Source of the DNA: Pohlia nutans
Taxonomy: Eukaryota > Streptophyta > Bryopsida > Bryales > Mniaceae
Length of the DNA: 64,000 nucleotides
Assembly: GCA_022496805.1 (NCBI GenBank)
Contig: CM040088.1
Coordinates: 30,820,452-30,884,451 of the forward strand
Direction of reading: 5' to 3'
Part shown: in pieces, positions 46,925 through 58,464 of the stretch
Layout of the letters: every line of letters starts with the position of its first letter
Position numbering within the stretch: the first letter of the stretch is position 1
Program-made: the position numbers and the translations under genes
Notes under the pieces: model-generated
Database searches by the model: none
Seen by the model: only the letters and a program-made list of their open reading frames with translations
What the model was told of the DNA's origin: nothing

Positions 46925-47332
46925 CTCGCCCTAAACCGATTCCTCCAAAACTCCACTCTAAACCACCATCTCTCCGTCGCAACTGCCAAACCCTAGCGCT
47001 CAAACCACAACACAAAAGCCCTAAAACTCACAAAAAACCCAGTGCGGAGCGGTTCACGCCACGTAGGTACGTTAGTTTTGCCAGCTCGGATATTCCACTT
47101 CCGCAGCCTCTCATCGACCCGTGAATTAGGGCTGACGTCATCGTCGTCTCTCACCTTCCGGGTACTACAATGCACAACAAGGAGGCGGGCGTTAAGATTC
47201 AATGCCCCAAGCATGCCCTGCATTCTCTCCCTTCCTCCCGTTTCGTGTCAGTTGGTGTGCGTCCGGGGAGGGAAATTAGGGTTTTCTTGCGCGGTGCGAG
47301 TTACCACTCGGTGGAAGGGCGCGGCAGCGGCG
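46925..47332. promoter_or_regulatory. Compact bidirectional promoter, CBP80 / nardilysin
   Basis: The two start codons are 408 bp apart (about 288 bp if the nardilysin ATG is 47213). Visible motifs are GCCACGTA (47058-47065; the complement is an ABRE-like TACGTGGC), a perfect TGACGTCA bZIP palindrome at 47133-47140, AAACCCTA at about 46990 and TTAGGGTTTT at about 47276 (telo-box-like, one on each gene's side). I see no clear TATA box. Use of the motifs is inferred. Confidence 0.6.
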
Positions 47333-50300
47333 ATGGGGATGGACACGGGGGTGGTGGTGGGAGGCGGTCCACCCGTGGTGAAGGCGGCCTCGGATAAGCG
47401 CCTCTACGAGGTTTTGAAGCTGCCGAATGGCTTGGCGGCTTTGCTGATCCATGACCCGGCCATGTCGGGGCTCCAGCCAGAAGAGGACGGCTCTGGTGGT
47501 GCCTGTGGCCATGGCACTTGTGGCCACGACCACCACGACGATGATGAAGAAGACGATGAGGATTACGAGGAAGGCGAGGAAGACGAGGAAGACGACGAGG
47601 ACGATGAAGACGAAGACGACGATGGCATGGAGGTGGATGGTGCTAGAGGAACCAAACGTGGTCATGGACATGTGCACAAAGCTTGTTGCAGCAATGGTAA
47701 GTCAAATAATTCTCGAACTTCTTTGAACTTCTTTTCTGAATTTGATTTTCTATATTTCTAGAAAAAAACATGCATTGATTTCATCGGAGAGTCAACTGCA
47801 AGAATATGAGAGGGAAAACAGTCTCCTCGCTTTCTTCTTTCCGCATTCAATTACACTTTCCGGCAGTACATCTTCTATAACTTGTCATCGGTCTCTGTTC
47901 TTTCCAATTACCAAATCTGAATTACCAGCACTTACTGTACAATATTTTCATTGAAAAGCAAGCATCCTCGAATGGTTGATTTAGAATGTCTTTAATCTAT
48001 GATTTTTTTGGCATGCAAGCAAAACCATGATGCAATCACACATTTCCAAAGATGTACTAATTGCACATAAAGCTCATTTGCATCCATGGAGCATTTTCAC
48101 CTTCCAGTCAGAAGCACATGGTTTAGTGATAGAAATCAATTCCATGTTATTACCGTGGACACCACCCCCTGCAATGTACACCTCGCATCGTGAGAGAGGT
48201 TACGTGGTTTTCCTGTTATAGTTGGTGCAGGTAGTGGAACCAAGGGCAAGACCAAACCTGGATTTAATGTGTCTTGCAGACCAGCCCGAAGTCCAAAAAT
48301 GGGTACTGTAATCCACTAAATCAATTCTAAATAATAATGTAAAGGAGGAGCTTCATATCCAAAATAATAATGTAAAGGAGGAGCTTTGACGTTGATCTTT
48401 GGTTATCGTTTAATTCGGGATGAGGAAATGTGATGCAGGAGATTGTGAGGAAGAATGTGATGACTCGGAAGAGGATGGTGAGGAGGAATCGGATGATGAC
48501 GACGATGAAGATGGCCCTTCTCATGGTGGCGCAATGCAGGCGCCCACTAAAAAGGTGCTGTTGCTGAGAATGTTTCTGAGAATGTTTGATGTTTCATATC
48601 TGATGTTTGTTCTTTTCACAGGAATTTATTGGTTTTGCCGTTTTGCTTGCAGGCCGCGGCAGCCATGTGTGTAGGTGTCGGAAGCTTTTCAGACCCTGCT
48701 GATGCACAGGGCATGGCTCATTTTCTTGGTGAGTGCCTTCTCAGTGGCCATGATATATTTATAGCGTCCTAATTTGAGGAAGCGTTTTTCTTCCTTTCAT
48801 CATAGTCATAGTCTAGACGTACACGTCTCCAAAAGGACCAGGGTTTGAATTTACCAATTTGACTGACCATGTTGTGAAAAACATGATTCAGATGGGGCCA
48901 AATTATATATCACCAGTATTAGTAAAGAAAATTGCATGTGTTGATCAGATAATTAACAAAATTGAACAAAAGAAAGTCCCGATTTGACCTACTCAAAATT
49001 GCTAAGTATGGGACCCAAGATGGGTCTCTTGGTTACTATAGGACTTTCAATAATTGACAGATTTTCATGGTTAGTACTTGCGTTGGAGATTTGCAAATGA
49101 ATAGGTTGTCTATATTGTAAAGTGGTGATCTATCTCCGATTTGTATGCATATGACCAAATGTTAACTTTATATTTGCAGAGCATATGTTGTTCATGGGGA
49201 GTGAGAAATTTCCAGATGAAAATGAGGTATCATTTACTTTCAAAAAGACATAGAGTGATTAACTAGTGCTTGAGGAAGCAAGTGTGATGATGTCGTTTGC
49301 TGGCTTTTATTTAAGAAAAATTGAATCTTTAGGTTTAGTTTTTTTTGAGCGGCCGTTAGTTTTCGTAGAGAGACGATTAAGGACTATTCATGAAGTTGGA
49401 TCATGATACTTAGGGTTGGGTGGGTTTGGACATTGCAGTACGACAATTTCTTGTCAAAGCATGGCGGTGGTTCAAATGCATTTACGGATACAGAATTTAC
49501 ATGTTATCACTTTGAAGTCAGTCCGAACCACTTACAACCAGCTCTTGACCGGTAAACACATACCATGCTGTTTAAATTCTTCTGTCTCGTATTTTGAATA
49601 CAGTTAACCCAGAATTTTGGTTCTTGTAGTAAGTCGGTCGTGAATTTTCAATTGCAGGTTCTCACAATTTTTCATCGCACCCCTCGCTAAGCCGGAGACT
49701 ATGGACCGTGAAGTCCAGGCAATCGACTCAGGTACCTACTATTTACTTTCACCTTTCATAATTCTAGGGCTCTTCCATTTTCAGGATTGACTAGTGATTA
49801 CAACATTGTAGTATAGTGGCTCCTTTTCAAGAGTTGATATTAGATACAAGTGAGCTGCATGTCTTGTCTACTTTTGGCGAGATACCTTGACACTAACAAT
49901 GTACTCTATAAGGTTTTAATGTCTATTTTTTTCATATTGTCAGAATTTGAGCAGGTACTGCAAAGTGATTCCTGCAGACTTTTGCAGCTGCAATGCCACA
50001 CTGCTAAACCGAACCATCCATTCCGGTCATTTTCATGGGGTGAGTTTGAATTAATTCGTATGTTCGGCAACTGGAATGCTCTGATTCACCAGTCTATATG
50101 ATTGCTCATGACTTTCCTGGTGGCCAAGCGCATATTCATCCACATTGTGTTCTGTAGCATAATTAAATGATGCATTTGGACTCATACCTCTATTTGATGT
50201 GGTTATGTCAGGAAATAAGAAGAGTTTGAGCGAGCCAATGGAAAGGGGTGTGGATATGAGAGGCAAACTTCTCCAGCTCTACAAGGATCATTACTTGGCG

Positions 50301-53300
50301 AGTCGCATGAAACTGACTGTCCTTGGTGGAGGTGGGTGGTAAGATCTCACTGGTCTTCTGGCCACATCGTATGTTTGTGTGGTTTCCTACATTCTGGAAA
50401 TGTAGGGAATGTTCTAGGCTAGGTTTTTGGTAGCACCCTACCACTTGTCTGACATGACCACGAAGTGGTCAATAGCAGTGCATCAAACACTCCTTTTAAC
50501 CGGATTTTTTCATCCTGAGCTGCTACGTAGTTGCCGATTTTTTATGGATGTATACTCGTGTTGGTGAATGCTGGCTAATAAGGCTCTTCTTGCGTGGACG
50601 TAACAGAACCTTTGGATACATTGAAGGCATGGGTGATGGAGTCTTTTGGGAAGGTGAAAGAAGGCGGCCTTACACCCTTGAAATTCCCCTGGGATGGCCC
50701 TGTTTGGGAGCCAGGATCCTTTTATCGGGTTGAATCTGTGAAGGACCAACATTTACTTGCCTTGACGTGGCCCTTTCCTTGTCTTGAAGCGGCCTATTTG
50801 AAAAAGCCTCAGGACTACATTTCCCACCTCGTTGGCCATGGTAAACTTAATTCAAGCTCTTTGTTTGATGCTTCTTTTAAAAATTCTTTGTGTTTGACCC
50901 TTTTTATGGATATAATATTGTGTTCTTCTTAATAGCATGTCATGATTGAACAATCGCTTTCGGTGACTAATGGTCTCTCTGACCATAGTCTGTTGTGCGA
51001 ATAGTCAATGTGTAAACTGACTCTTATTACTGCTTCACTTGCAGAGGGCGCTGGAAGTTTATTATCTCTTTTGAAGGAGAAAGGCTGGGCAACAGGGCTC
51101 TCAGCTGGAGTTGGGGATGGGGGCTATGATCACAGCTCAGCTGGCTACATGTTCTCTGTCAATATCGGGCTAACTGATTCTGGCCTCGAACATGTAAGTC
51201 CCTGGGCAATTGCATCCTTTGTTTTATATGTGCCTATTTATGGAGACTTTCTCGAGTTACAACAGCATCATTTTTTGGAAACAACGTTGTGGAAAATATA
51301 ATCGACTATTTTGGGTCCATGAATATACTCCGTTAAAGAGCTTTTTTTCAGATTCTTTACCCGATGTTTAGCCTATTGTACATCCCATTGCAACTTCATA
51401 TCAGGAGTTCCTTGAAAGTCGTTTCCTGCTCATTTGTACCTGCACATCGATGCGACAGGTCTTGGACGTTGTCGGAATGCTCTATAAGTACGTGAAAATG
51501 CTTCGAACAACTGGGCCTCAGAAATGGGTATTTGAGGAGCTTCAAGCGATGGGCATGATGGAGTTTCGATTTGCTGAGGAGGAATCTGCAGATCAATATG
51601 TTGTGCGCCTTGCATGTATGGACACTTATCTATGCTGATTTTGATATGATTTTCCTCGAAATTTAAGATTTTCTGTGTCGTTGTGATCGGGTTTCAATTT
51701 CTCATTGTAAACAGTTTAGATGCCTATCTAATTGTCACGATTTGGGTATGGGTTTCACGAATGCAATGGCTTAACTTTTTTCACATCCTAGAATTTCTAT
51801 TGATTTCCCTGTTCTGTGTGATCACAGCAAATATGCATCTGTATTCTGAGGAGCACATAGTTTATGGAGATTATGCGTTTGAGGAGTGGGATCCGGAGCT
51901 GGTGGCTGATCTTATTGATCGGGTTAATCCATATAATATGCGCCTTGATGTTGTGACAAAGAACTTTGACAAAAACAGTGCCGGTAATACCCTCTGTTGT
52001 TCTATTCACCGTGGTGTATGGAAGCTTAGTCTCATGTTTATGTTTAGTCATATGTAAGCAAGTCATAATGCTCCAGTCCGTTGAATTTTAGGTTTAAGGC
52101 ATATTGCTGGAATGTGACTTCAATGAAACTTGTGGTAATGGCAGGTGTTCAGTTTGAGCCCTGGTTTGAGGTGCCATACACTGTTGAGATACTCTCAGAC
52201 GAAATTCTTCAACAGTGGGCAGATCCCAAACATATGGATCCTGCCCTACGCATGCCGGTTGTGAATGCTTTCATTCCACATGATTTCACCATCAAAACAG
52301 GGAAAACTGATATTCCCGAGGGTCCCGATGTGCCAAGTGTACTGTTGGATGAGCCAGGTTTGAAAGTTTGGTACAAGCTAGATCGTACCTTCAATACTCC
52401 TCGTGCCAACACCTATTTCTCAGTCACATGCAAGGCTGCAAGCGAGAACATTCGCAGTATTGTGTTGACAGAGATCTATGTCAAGCTGCTTGAGCATGAG
52501 TTGAATGAAACCATTTATTTGGTGAGTATTCTGTTAAAGCTCGTTCAAACACTGTGACTTTGCTATAATCTGAGAGTGCAGGTGTGGTACACCATTAAAA
52601 GCAATTATTTTCCAATAGTGATTTCACATTTATATGTCATGCAATTTGTTTATATTCTTACTGGATCTTGTTTGATTGCAGGCAAATGTGGCCAAGCTGG
52701 AGTCATCCATGACTTTCAGTGGCGACAAACTGGATCTGAAGATTTATGGCTTCAATGAGAAGCTACCAGTTCTTGCCAGCAAAATTGCTAACCTTCTTAC
52801 CACCCTGGTTCCTAAAGAGCATCGGTTCCAGGTGATTATCGAACCTACTGTTTGCTTTCTCCTTTTTTTGCGCAGTTTTAGGGTTCATGGTCTCTTCACC
52901 GTTCATCTGAACCTAATATGATCTCAATCATGTATAACTCCAGGAGCTACATAGCCTAGCACGTCTCAAGTTGAATATATTATGGTGTACCTGTGCCCCA
53001 CACGTTGCTTGGCGTCAATACTCAAGTTCACTGTTTGTAATGTTTTTGACTTGTAGTTGGATGTTTACAATGCAGGTAATTAAGGAGGATTTGGAGCGTG
53101 GATATAGGAATACAAACATGAAACCTCTGAAGCATTCCGCATATCTCAGATTGCAAGCTTTGAAGGAACGATTTTGGCATGTAGATGACAAGCTTGCGTG
53201 CCTGTTGACCTTATCTGTCTCTGATGTTGCGGAGCATATCCCTCGTCTCTTCAGCGAGGTACATGCTCTGGACACCTATGGGTTATGATGATGCTGTACA

Positions 53301-55080
53301 GAGAAGTTCCTTGTATGATGTGATAGAACTGTTGGCAATGTAGTGGAGGATTCTGATACATCTGTTTCTGGTATGCCCAGACGTACATTGAATCACTTTG
53401 TCATGGGAACCTACATGAGGAGGAGGCTCTTGATATTGCAAATATATTCAAACGAGCTTTGGTGAAGAATGCGTTGCCTGCTGAATTAAGGCCAGTTGAG
53501 CGGATAGTCAAACTTGACCCCGGCAGTGCACTTCTGTACACTGCTAATGGGAAGAATAAGGCTGAGGAGAACTCGGTTGTTGAGGTAAAACGCCCTTGCT
53601 TCTTTGACACTCCTTTATACAGAGGGAGTCCTATATGAGATTTTGGGTGTCTTTACCAGTCCTTCAGTAGCTTCAGGACCTAAGCTTCGGATGTAAGCCA
53701 CTGGATACTTGCATGTGACCAGTTGATTTTCTGTTGGATGGACAGATGTATTTTCAACTCGAGAAGGATTTAGGGCAGGAGTCGTTACGAATCCGGAGCC
53801 TGATGGATCTGTTCGAGCAAATGATTCAAGAGCCATGCTTCAATCAACTAAGAACAAAGGAACAGTTGGGATACCGAGTAGACTGTGGTGTACGAGTCAC
53901 ATTCAAGATTCTCGGTTTCTGTTTCCGGGTGCAGTCAGCTAAATATGGTCCAGTCTTCCTTGAACAGCGCATCAATGCATTTGTGACCTCGGTGGCAAAG
54001 ATTCTGGTACACAACCTGATTGAAGTTAATATTTTTTTTCATTTTCGTTGGGTGTTGTCAGTATAGGCAATGATTTTGGCTGTCTGTGTAATGTGTAACA
54101 TATGTGAGATGTAGCCATAACCTACCTGCTTATTTACACAGGATGATGTCAAAGATGATGAATTCAGCAACTACAAGGAAGCTTTGATTGAAGAAAAGCT
54201 GGAGAGAGATCATTCTTTGGTAGATGAAACAGATCGCCACTGGGAACAGATTTGGGATCAAAGGTACCCTTGCCAATTTTATTTTATTTTGAAGGTTGTG
54301 CTTGTTGTGATGTAAGGTATGTACACCCATAAGAGCATCTCCACCGGGGCCTGTTTAGAGGCCCCAGTGGAGATGCTCTAAAGGACTCTCAAATTGCGAC
54401 CCCTACATGTGGACCCAAGTGACACTAAAACCTAGATATTGATTACACACGATGTACACAATCAGAACATGAGAGCCTATAAGAGCCTAGGGTCGATTTT
54501 GGATACACCTATTGGTGTCCAAATAATGAATGCTAAAGTGCATTGGTATCTTCTTTCACCTGCTAATAAGAATAATGTATATCTAATAGTAGTAACTATG
54601 CTCAGTTGCAATTAGTGGTAATTATGGGTGCACATAGCTTACTTTAACGTGTCACTTCATGCTGTTTCTGCTATGAACTGAACTTGCCCAAATAAAACCT
54701 TGTTTCAGGTTCTTGTAATCATACCTCTGTAATCCAGAATGCAAAACATTTCATTTATTGCATAGAGAAGTCGCTTTGTTGGAGAATCTGAGTCAATGCG
54801 TTACAATTAGTGACAAGTTGGTGGGTGATGATATAGGTATTTATTCGAGGCACGAAAGCAGGAGGCAGCTGAAATAATGACCATTGAGAAGAAAGAGGTT
54901 GTAGATTTTTTTACAAAGTATTTTTCCACTTCTTCACCTAGTCGCCGAAAGTTGAGCATCCATGTTTGGGGCGGGAATGCTAAAGGAGAGAAGGGAGAAA
55001 AGGCTGCGGACGCCTTGAAAGAGCTCACGGTTATAGATGATTTGAGTACCTTCAAAGCCAAGAAGGAATTGTATCAGTGA
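47333..55080 (+). CDS. Nardilysin-like M16 zinc metalloprotease
   Basis: Nineteen exons join in frame (1080 residues): 47333-47696, 48439-48554, 48653-48728, 49180-49226, 49439-49551, 49658-49731, 49944-50039, 50212-50331, 50607-50840, 51045-51193, 51459-51615, 51828-51983, 52145-52521, 52682-52831, 53076-53258, 53381-53584, 53746-54006, 54142-54263 and 54837-55080. The inverted zinc motif HFLEH is at residues 183-187, split by an intron, and the third ligand Glu lies in REVQAIDSEFEQ (~256-266). M16 domains follow, including FNQLRTKEQLGY. A long Asp/Glu stretch (residues ~65-150) precedes the active site, as in nardilysins, which cut at dibasic sites. An upstream in-frame ATG at 47213 would add 40 residues rich in Arg and Ser. 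Confidence 0.95.
48826..48950 (+). repeat. Solitary Q arm in nardilysin intron 3
   Basis: CCAAAAGGACCAGGGTTTG, then ATGATTCAGATGGGGCCAAATT and ATATCACCAG, match the left arm of the 19783-20476 fold-back. Confidence 0.7.
54332..54379. mobile_element. 48 bp palindromic mini-MITE in last nardilysin intron
   Basis: AGAGCATCTCCACCGGGGCC, an 8 bp loop, then the complement ending GGAGATGCTCT. GAGCATCTCCA termini are common in plant hAT-type MITEs. It is nearly all stem. Confidence 0.85.
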
Positions 55081-55721
55081 GCTAGTTATTCATGCTCTAC
55101 CAATGTGCTCAGAATTTGATTTCCTTACATTATTTGGTCACCATTGATTTTATCATTTTTACAGCATCTTTTTGCAGCTAGATTCTCAGTGTTCCGAGGT
55201 TTCAAGTATTATGGGTCTTGCATTTGTCACGTGGAGTGCTATGCAAAGAGCACCAGGAATGCAAGTTGATGGAGAAGCTTAAATCTCATACAGTCTGGTT
55301 TTTGGACCCTATTTCTGGCCGCGACTATTCCTGCGGTTCACTTCGCCCAGTCAAACGGCAGCGGGGTAAACACTCTGCAGTAATTCCAATTATTTTTTGC
55401 CCAAACAATTTCTACCCAGGGCAATGTTATGCCAGATCTAAACTATCAGATCCAAAAGCAGTGTTACACAAGATCCTATTTTCCTGGACCCCAATTGTTA
55501 CTTCCCTCTGTGCATCTGTATTCCATATGCTTTCTACGTGTACATTCTTCCAATACATTTTGTGTACATACCACCCATGTACGCTAGATCTCGTTTCAGT
55601 GTTATGCCATATGCCAGAATTGAATCACTATCGTGCAAAAATAAGGTGGAGTGTAGTTATCTCATAAGGTTTGTGCCATTCATAGTCATTGTGAGGGCAC
55701 ATAGCATTGAGGGTTCGCGAT
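55081..55721. other. 3' flank of nardilysin gene
   Basis: Probable 3' UTR and downstream DNA. No domain in the short ORFs. Confidence 0.5.
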
Positions 55722-55850
55722 AAATTGAACTAGAAAGTAGAAGGTAGTTCCCACATTTTCTTAGTTGGGACCATTTTCATTTGAAATTAGGAATTAGGTG
55801 AAAATCAGCGTTTGATTGAAAAAAAATCAAGCATGCTCTCAAAGGGAGAA
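55722..55850. repeat. Dispersed repeat S, copy 2
   Basis: It matches 42590-42715 over about 125 bp and ends just before the U2-like segment. Confidence 0.75.
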
Positions 55851-55852
55851 GC

Positions 55853-55887
55853 ACACCTTTCTCGGCCTCTTGGCTAAGATCAAGTGT
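55853..55887 (+). pseudogene. U2 snRNA 5' fragment
   Basis: ACACCTTTCTCGGCCTCTTG followed by GCTAAGATCAAGTGT matches the first ~35 nt of U2 snRNA with few differences (the GGCCTTTTGG block reads GGCCTCTTGG). The match stops before the branch-point-recognition region (GUAGUA), so this is not a functional gene. It is a truncated retro-copy or part of a composite repeat. Confidence 0.8.
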
Positions 55888-56556
55888 GGCACTTTGGAAA
55901 CAAGAAGCATTTGAGTAATGTTAGAAGGGATTTTGGGGTAGCGCAATAACTCCAAAGAAAAGTCTGCTCGAACCATTTTCAATCCATGAGAATCTAATTC
56001 CAGATCTAGAATTCCAGATCTAGAATGCCAAATCTGAAATCAATGTTATGATAGACCTAGAATACTACATTTAAAATGTCAGATCTGAATTCAGTAATAT
56101 TTTGGATCCACAATTCTTGGGGTTCACCTATACATTCACTCCACATATGTCCAGTCTAGATCTATATGCTTTCTCCTTCAAGGTTATAGAAATATGTACA
56201 CATTTTCCTTGTACGCTATATGTATTTGAAATTTGTATGCCTCACCCCCTTTTCACGGATCTGTCAACGACATTTTCAACAGCCTAATCTTGTTCAAGTG
56301 CTATGCACCATTTGTTTCTTGCTTGCTTTCGGAGCACAAAGTTCTAAGGACAATGGTTTCACTTTCCTCTCTAATCAATGCACCATGGGGGCAATCCATG
56401 TGATATTGATGCCTCTGTTGCTGCAGAGTTTGATATGTTGAATGAGACGGGCATGATCCCTCTATTCCAGGGCTCTACAATCTCCAAGCTATCAGCAACT
56501 ATACTCATCCTAACTTATTGAAGACTAATGGATCTTTGACACATCTTATATCCTAA

Positions 56557-57850
56557 ATGTTTGCACTCCTACATCGAGTGATATTCTCGCAACCAAACAT
56601 TCTTCCAAATTTAGGGTACAAGGCTCATTTCCATTTACGGCGGCTGGGATTGGACTATGAAACCATAGATGTGTGTCCTAATAATTGCGTTTTGTTTAGA
56701 GGGCCATTGGAAGACAAAAATCTTTGCCCAAGTTGCTATAGCATGAGAAGGAAGCATCTTCTTTTGTTTGTTCCACAATATTTACGATATACCCACAAAG
56801 GCCCGCCTCTGTTTCGGCAATTAGACATCCTTAGACGAGATAGTGGTATTTCAAGATTGGTGGTGACCGAACCCCCACAAACATTATAGTCACCAGAACT
56901 AGAATCATTCGTTTGCTTTGTGAACCTTTCGGCTTTGTTCAAAGATTTTTTTTTTTTTTTTTTTGCTATAGCATGAGAAGGAAGAAGCAAGGCAATAGTT
57001 GGGTCCCTATAAAGTATTGCGTTACTTTCCTCTTATTGGACGACTGAGCAGAATGTTTTGGAGCCCATTGTTTGCAGTCACCATAACTTGGCATGATCGA
57101 CCACAAGTGAAAGATAACCTTATGCGTAGGCCTGCTAATAGCCTTCAATGGCATTCATCAACAAATGATATGGGAACTTCGCAAAGGATGCTCGAAATTT
57201 GCTTCTTGCTCTAGCTACGAACGACATGAACCCATTTTCAGAGGAAAGGAGCTTTACTCAACATGGCATGTTGTCTTTTTAAACTACAATGTTGCCCCAT
57301 GGATGTCAACTAAGAGGTTCTTCATAATGTTATCCCTCATCATTCCATGCAAGAAGTCAACAACGCCTGATAACTTCGACATCTCTTTAGCTCCGGTGGT
57401 GGATGAACTTTGCTTGTTGTAGGAGCAAGGAGTAATGTACAGAGACGCTACAAGATGGCATAACGAAAGCGACTTCATTTTGAAGGCTAAGATAATATGG
57501 ACTGTACACGATTTTACTGCGTACGGTATCGTGGCTAGATGCACAACCAAAGGTTATAAAGGACGCCTCATTTGTGGTCTCATACCACTCCAAGTGTTCT
57601 AGATCTTTGTCAAAGAACATTATGGATAACCAGCACCGTTGACATCTGCCGTGTAGGCATTAAATGCGTGATGAATACTGTAAATTTCAGAGGGGCCACA
57701 GACCATAGAGAATCACCACCACCACTGACAAATGCAGATGTCATGGCTTGGGGCGCTAAAAGGGAGGCTTTTCTAAATGCAAGAGGGGTTCCAAAATCCA
57801 AAGATGACTCCATGCACATACACTGTATTAAACGAGTATCATCGGTGTAT
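56557..57850 (+). pseudogene. CACTA (En/Spm) TNP2-type transposase relic
   Basis: Pieces appear in TNP2 order across several frames: LGLDYETIDVCPNNCVLFRG with a CPSC zinc pair (56650-56740), KVLRYFPLIGRLSRMFWSPL (57012-57073) followed by LMRRPANSLQWH, then STWHVVFLNYNVAPWMSTKR and LAPVVDELCLL (57255-57420), IIWTVHDFTAYGIVARCTTK (57490-57550), and PPLTNADVMAWGAKREAF near 57730. Many shifts and stops occur. CACTA termini were not found, so it is a fragment of a class II element. A poly-T tract at 56948 lies inside it. Confidence 0.88.
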
Positions 57851-57989
57851 TGACTCCTTTACTGGAAGGCAAGTTGTGTAATTGTTGTCTTTGACAGTCA
57901 TATGTTGTTTATTATTCATGTTGTTACCATATTCCTTTCTAGTTGTGCTTTACAGTAATCATCACAAACTTGGCAAGTCATGTTTTTGC

Positions 57990-58160
57990 AATGTTTTATG
58001 TATGTTGTTGAGATGATAAACATATAATAAACATACGATAAACATACATTTTACGTATGTTTATCGTAGAAAAAACGTACAAAGGACATATTACAAACAT
58101 GTAAATTTTATCATGATGTGTTTTTTTATGTTTGTTCATCTCAACAATATATGTAAAACT
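57990..58160. repeat. Fold-back with TTGTTGAGATGATAAACAT arms
   Basis: Outer arms ATGTATGTTGTTGAGATGA (57998) and CATCTCAACAATATATGT (58138) are inverted, and an inner hairpin of ATAAACATAC/GTATGTTTAT lies between. It could be subterminal to the CACTA relic or an independent MITE. Confidence 0.6.
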
Positions 58161-58464
58161 AATCCATCCACACCGAATGAGGATCTTAGAATGCTAGGAA
58201 AAACATTGCCGGTTGCCTTCCTTTGCCTTTGTAGAAAGGGTCAAAGAGGCATGACTCTTCATTGGAAATTAAATAAACCTAGACTTACTATCCCTTCATG
58301 TATAGTACTAGGTCTTGATGTTGTGTTGGTTCCTTGTTGATGGTTAGTGTGTTTCGCTAGACCATCTTCTACCTTGGTATTTGGTGACTTATTAATAGAA
58401 CGGATTGCTGTTTGTTATAAAAAAAATTAAAAAATTAAAAAATTAAAAAGTAAACATCTATACA

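Noticed and set aside
47276..47677. Minus-strand ORF opposite nardilysin exon 1
   Set aside because: It is a shadow of the Asp/Glu repeat, which reads as Val/Ile/Phe runs on the other strand.
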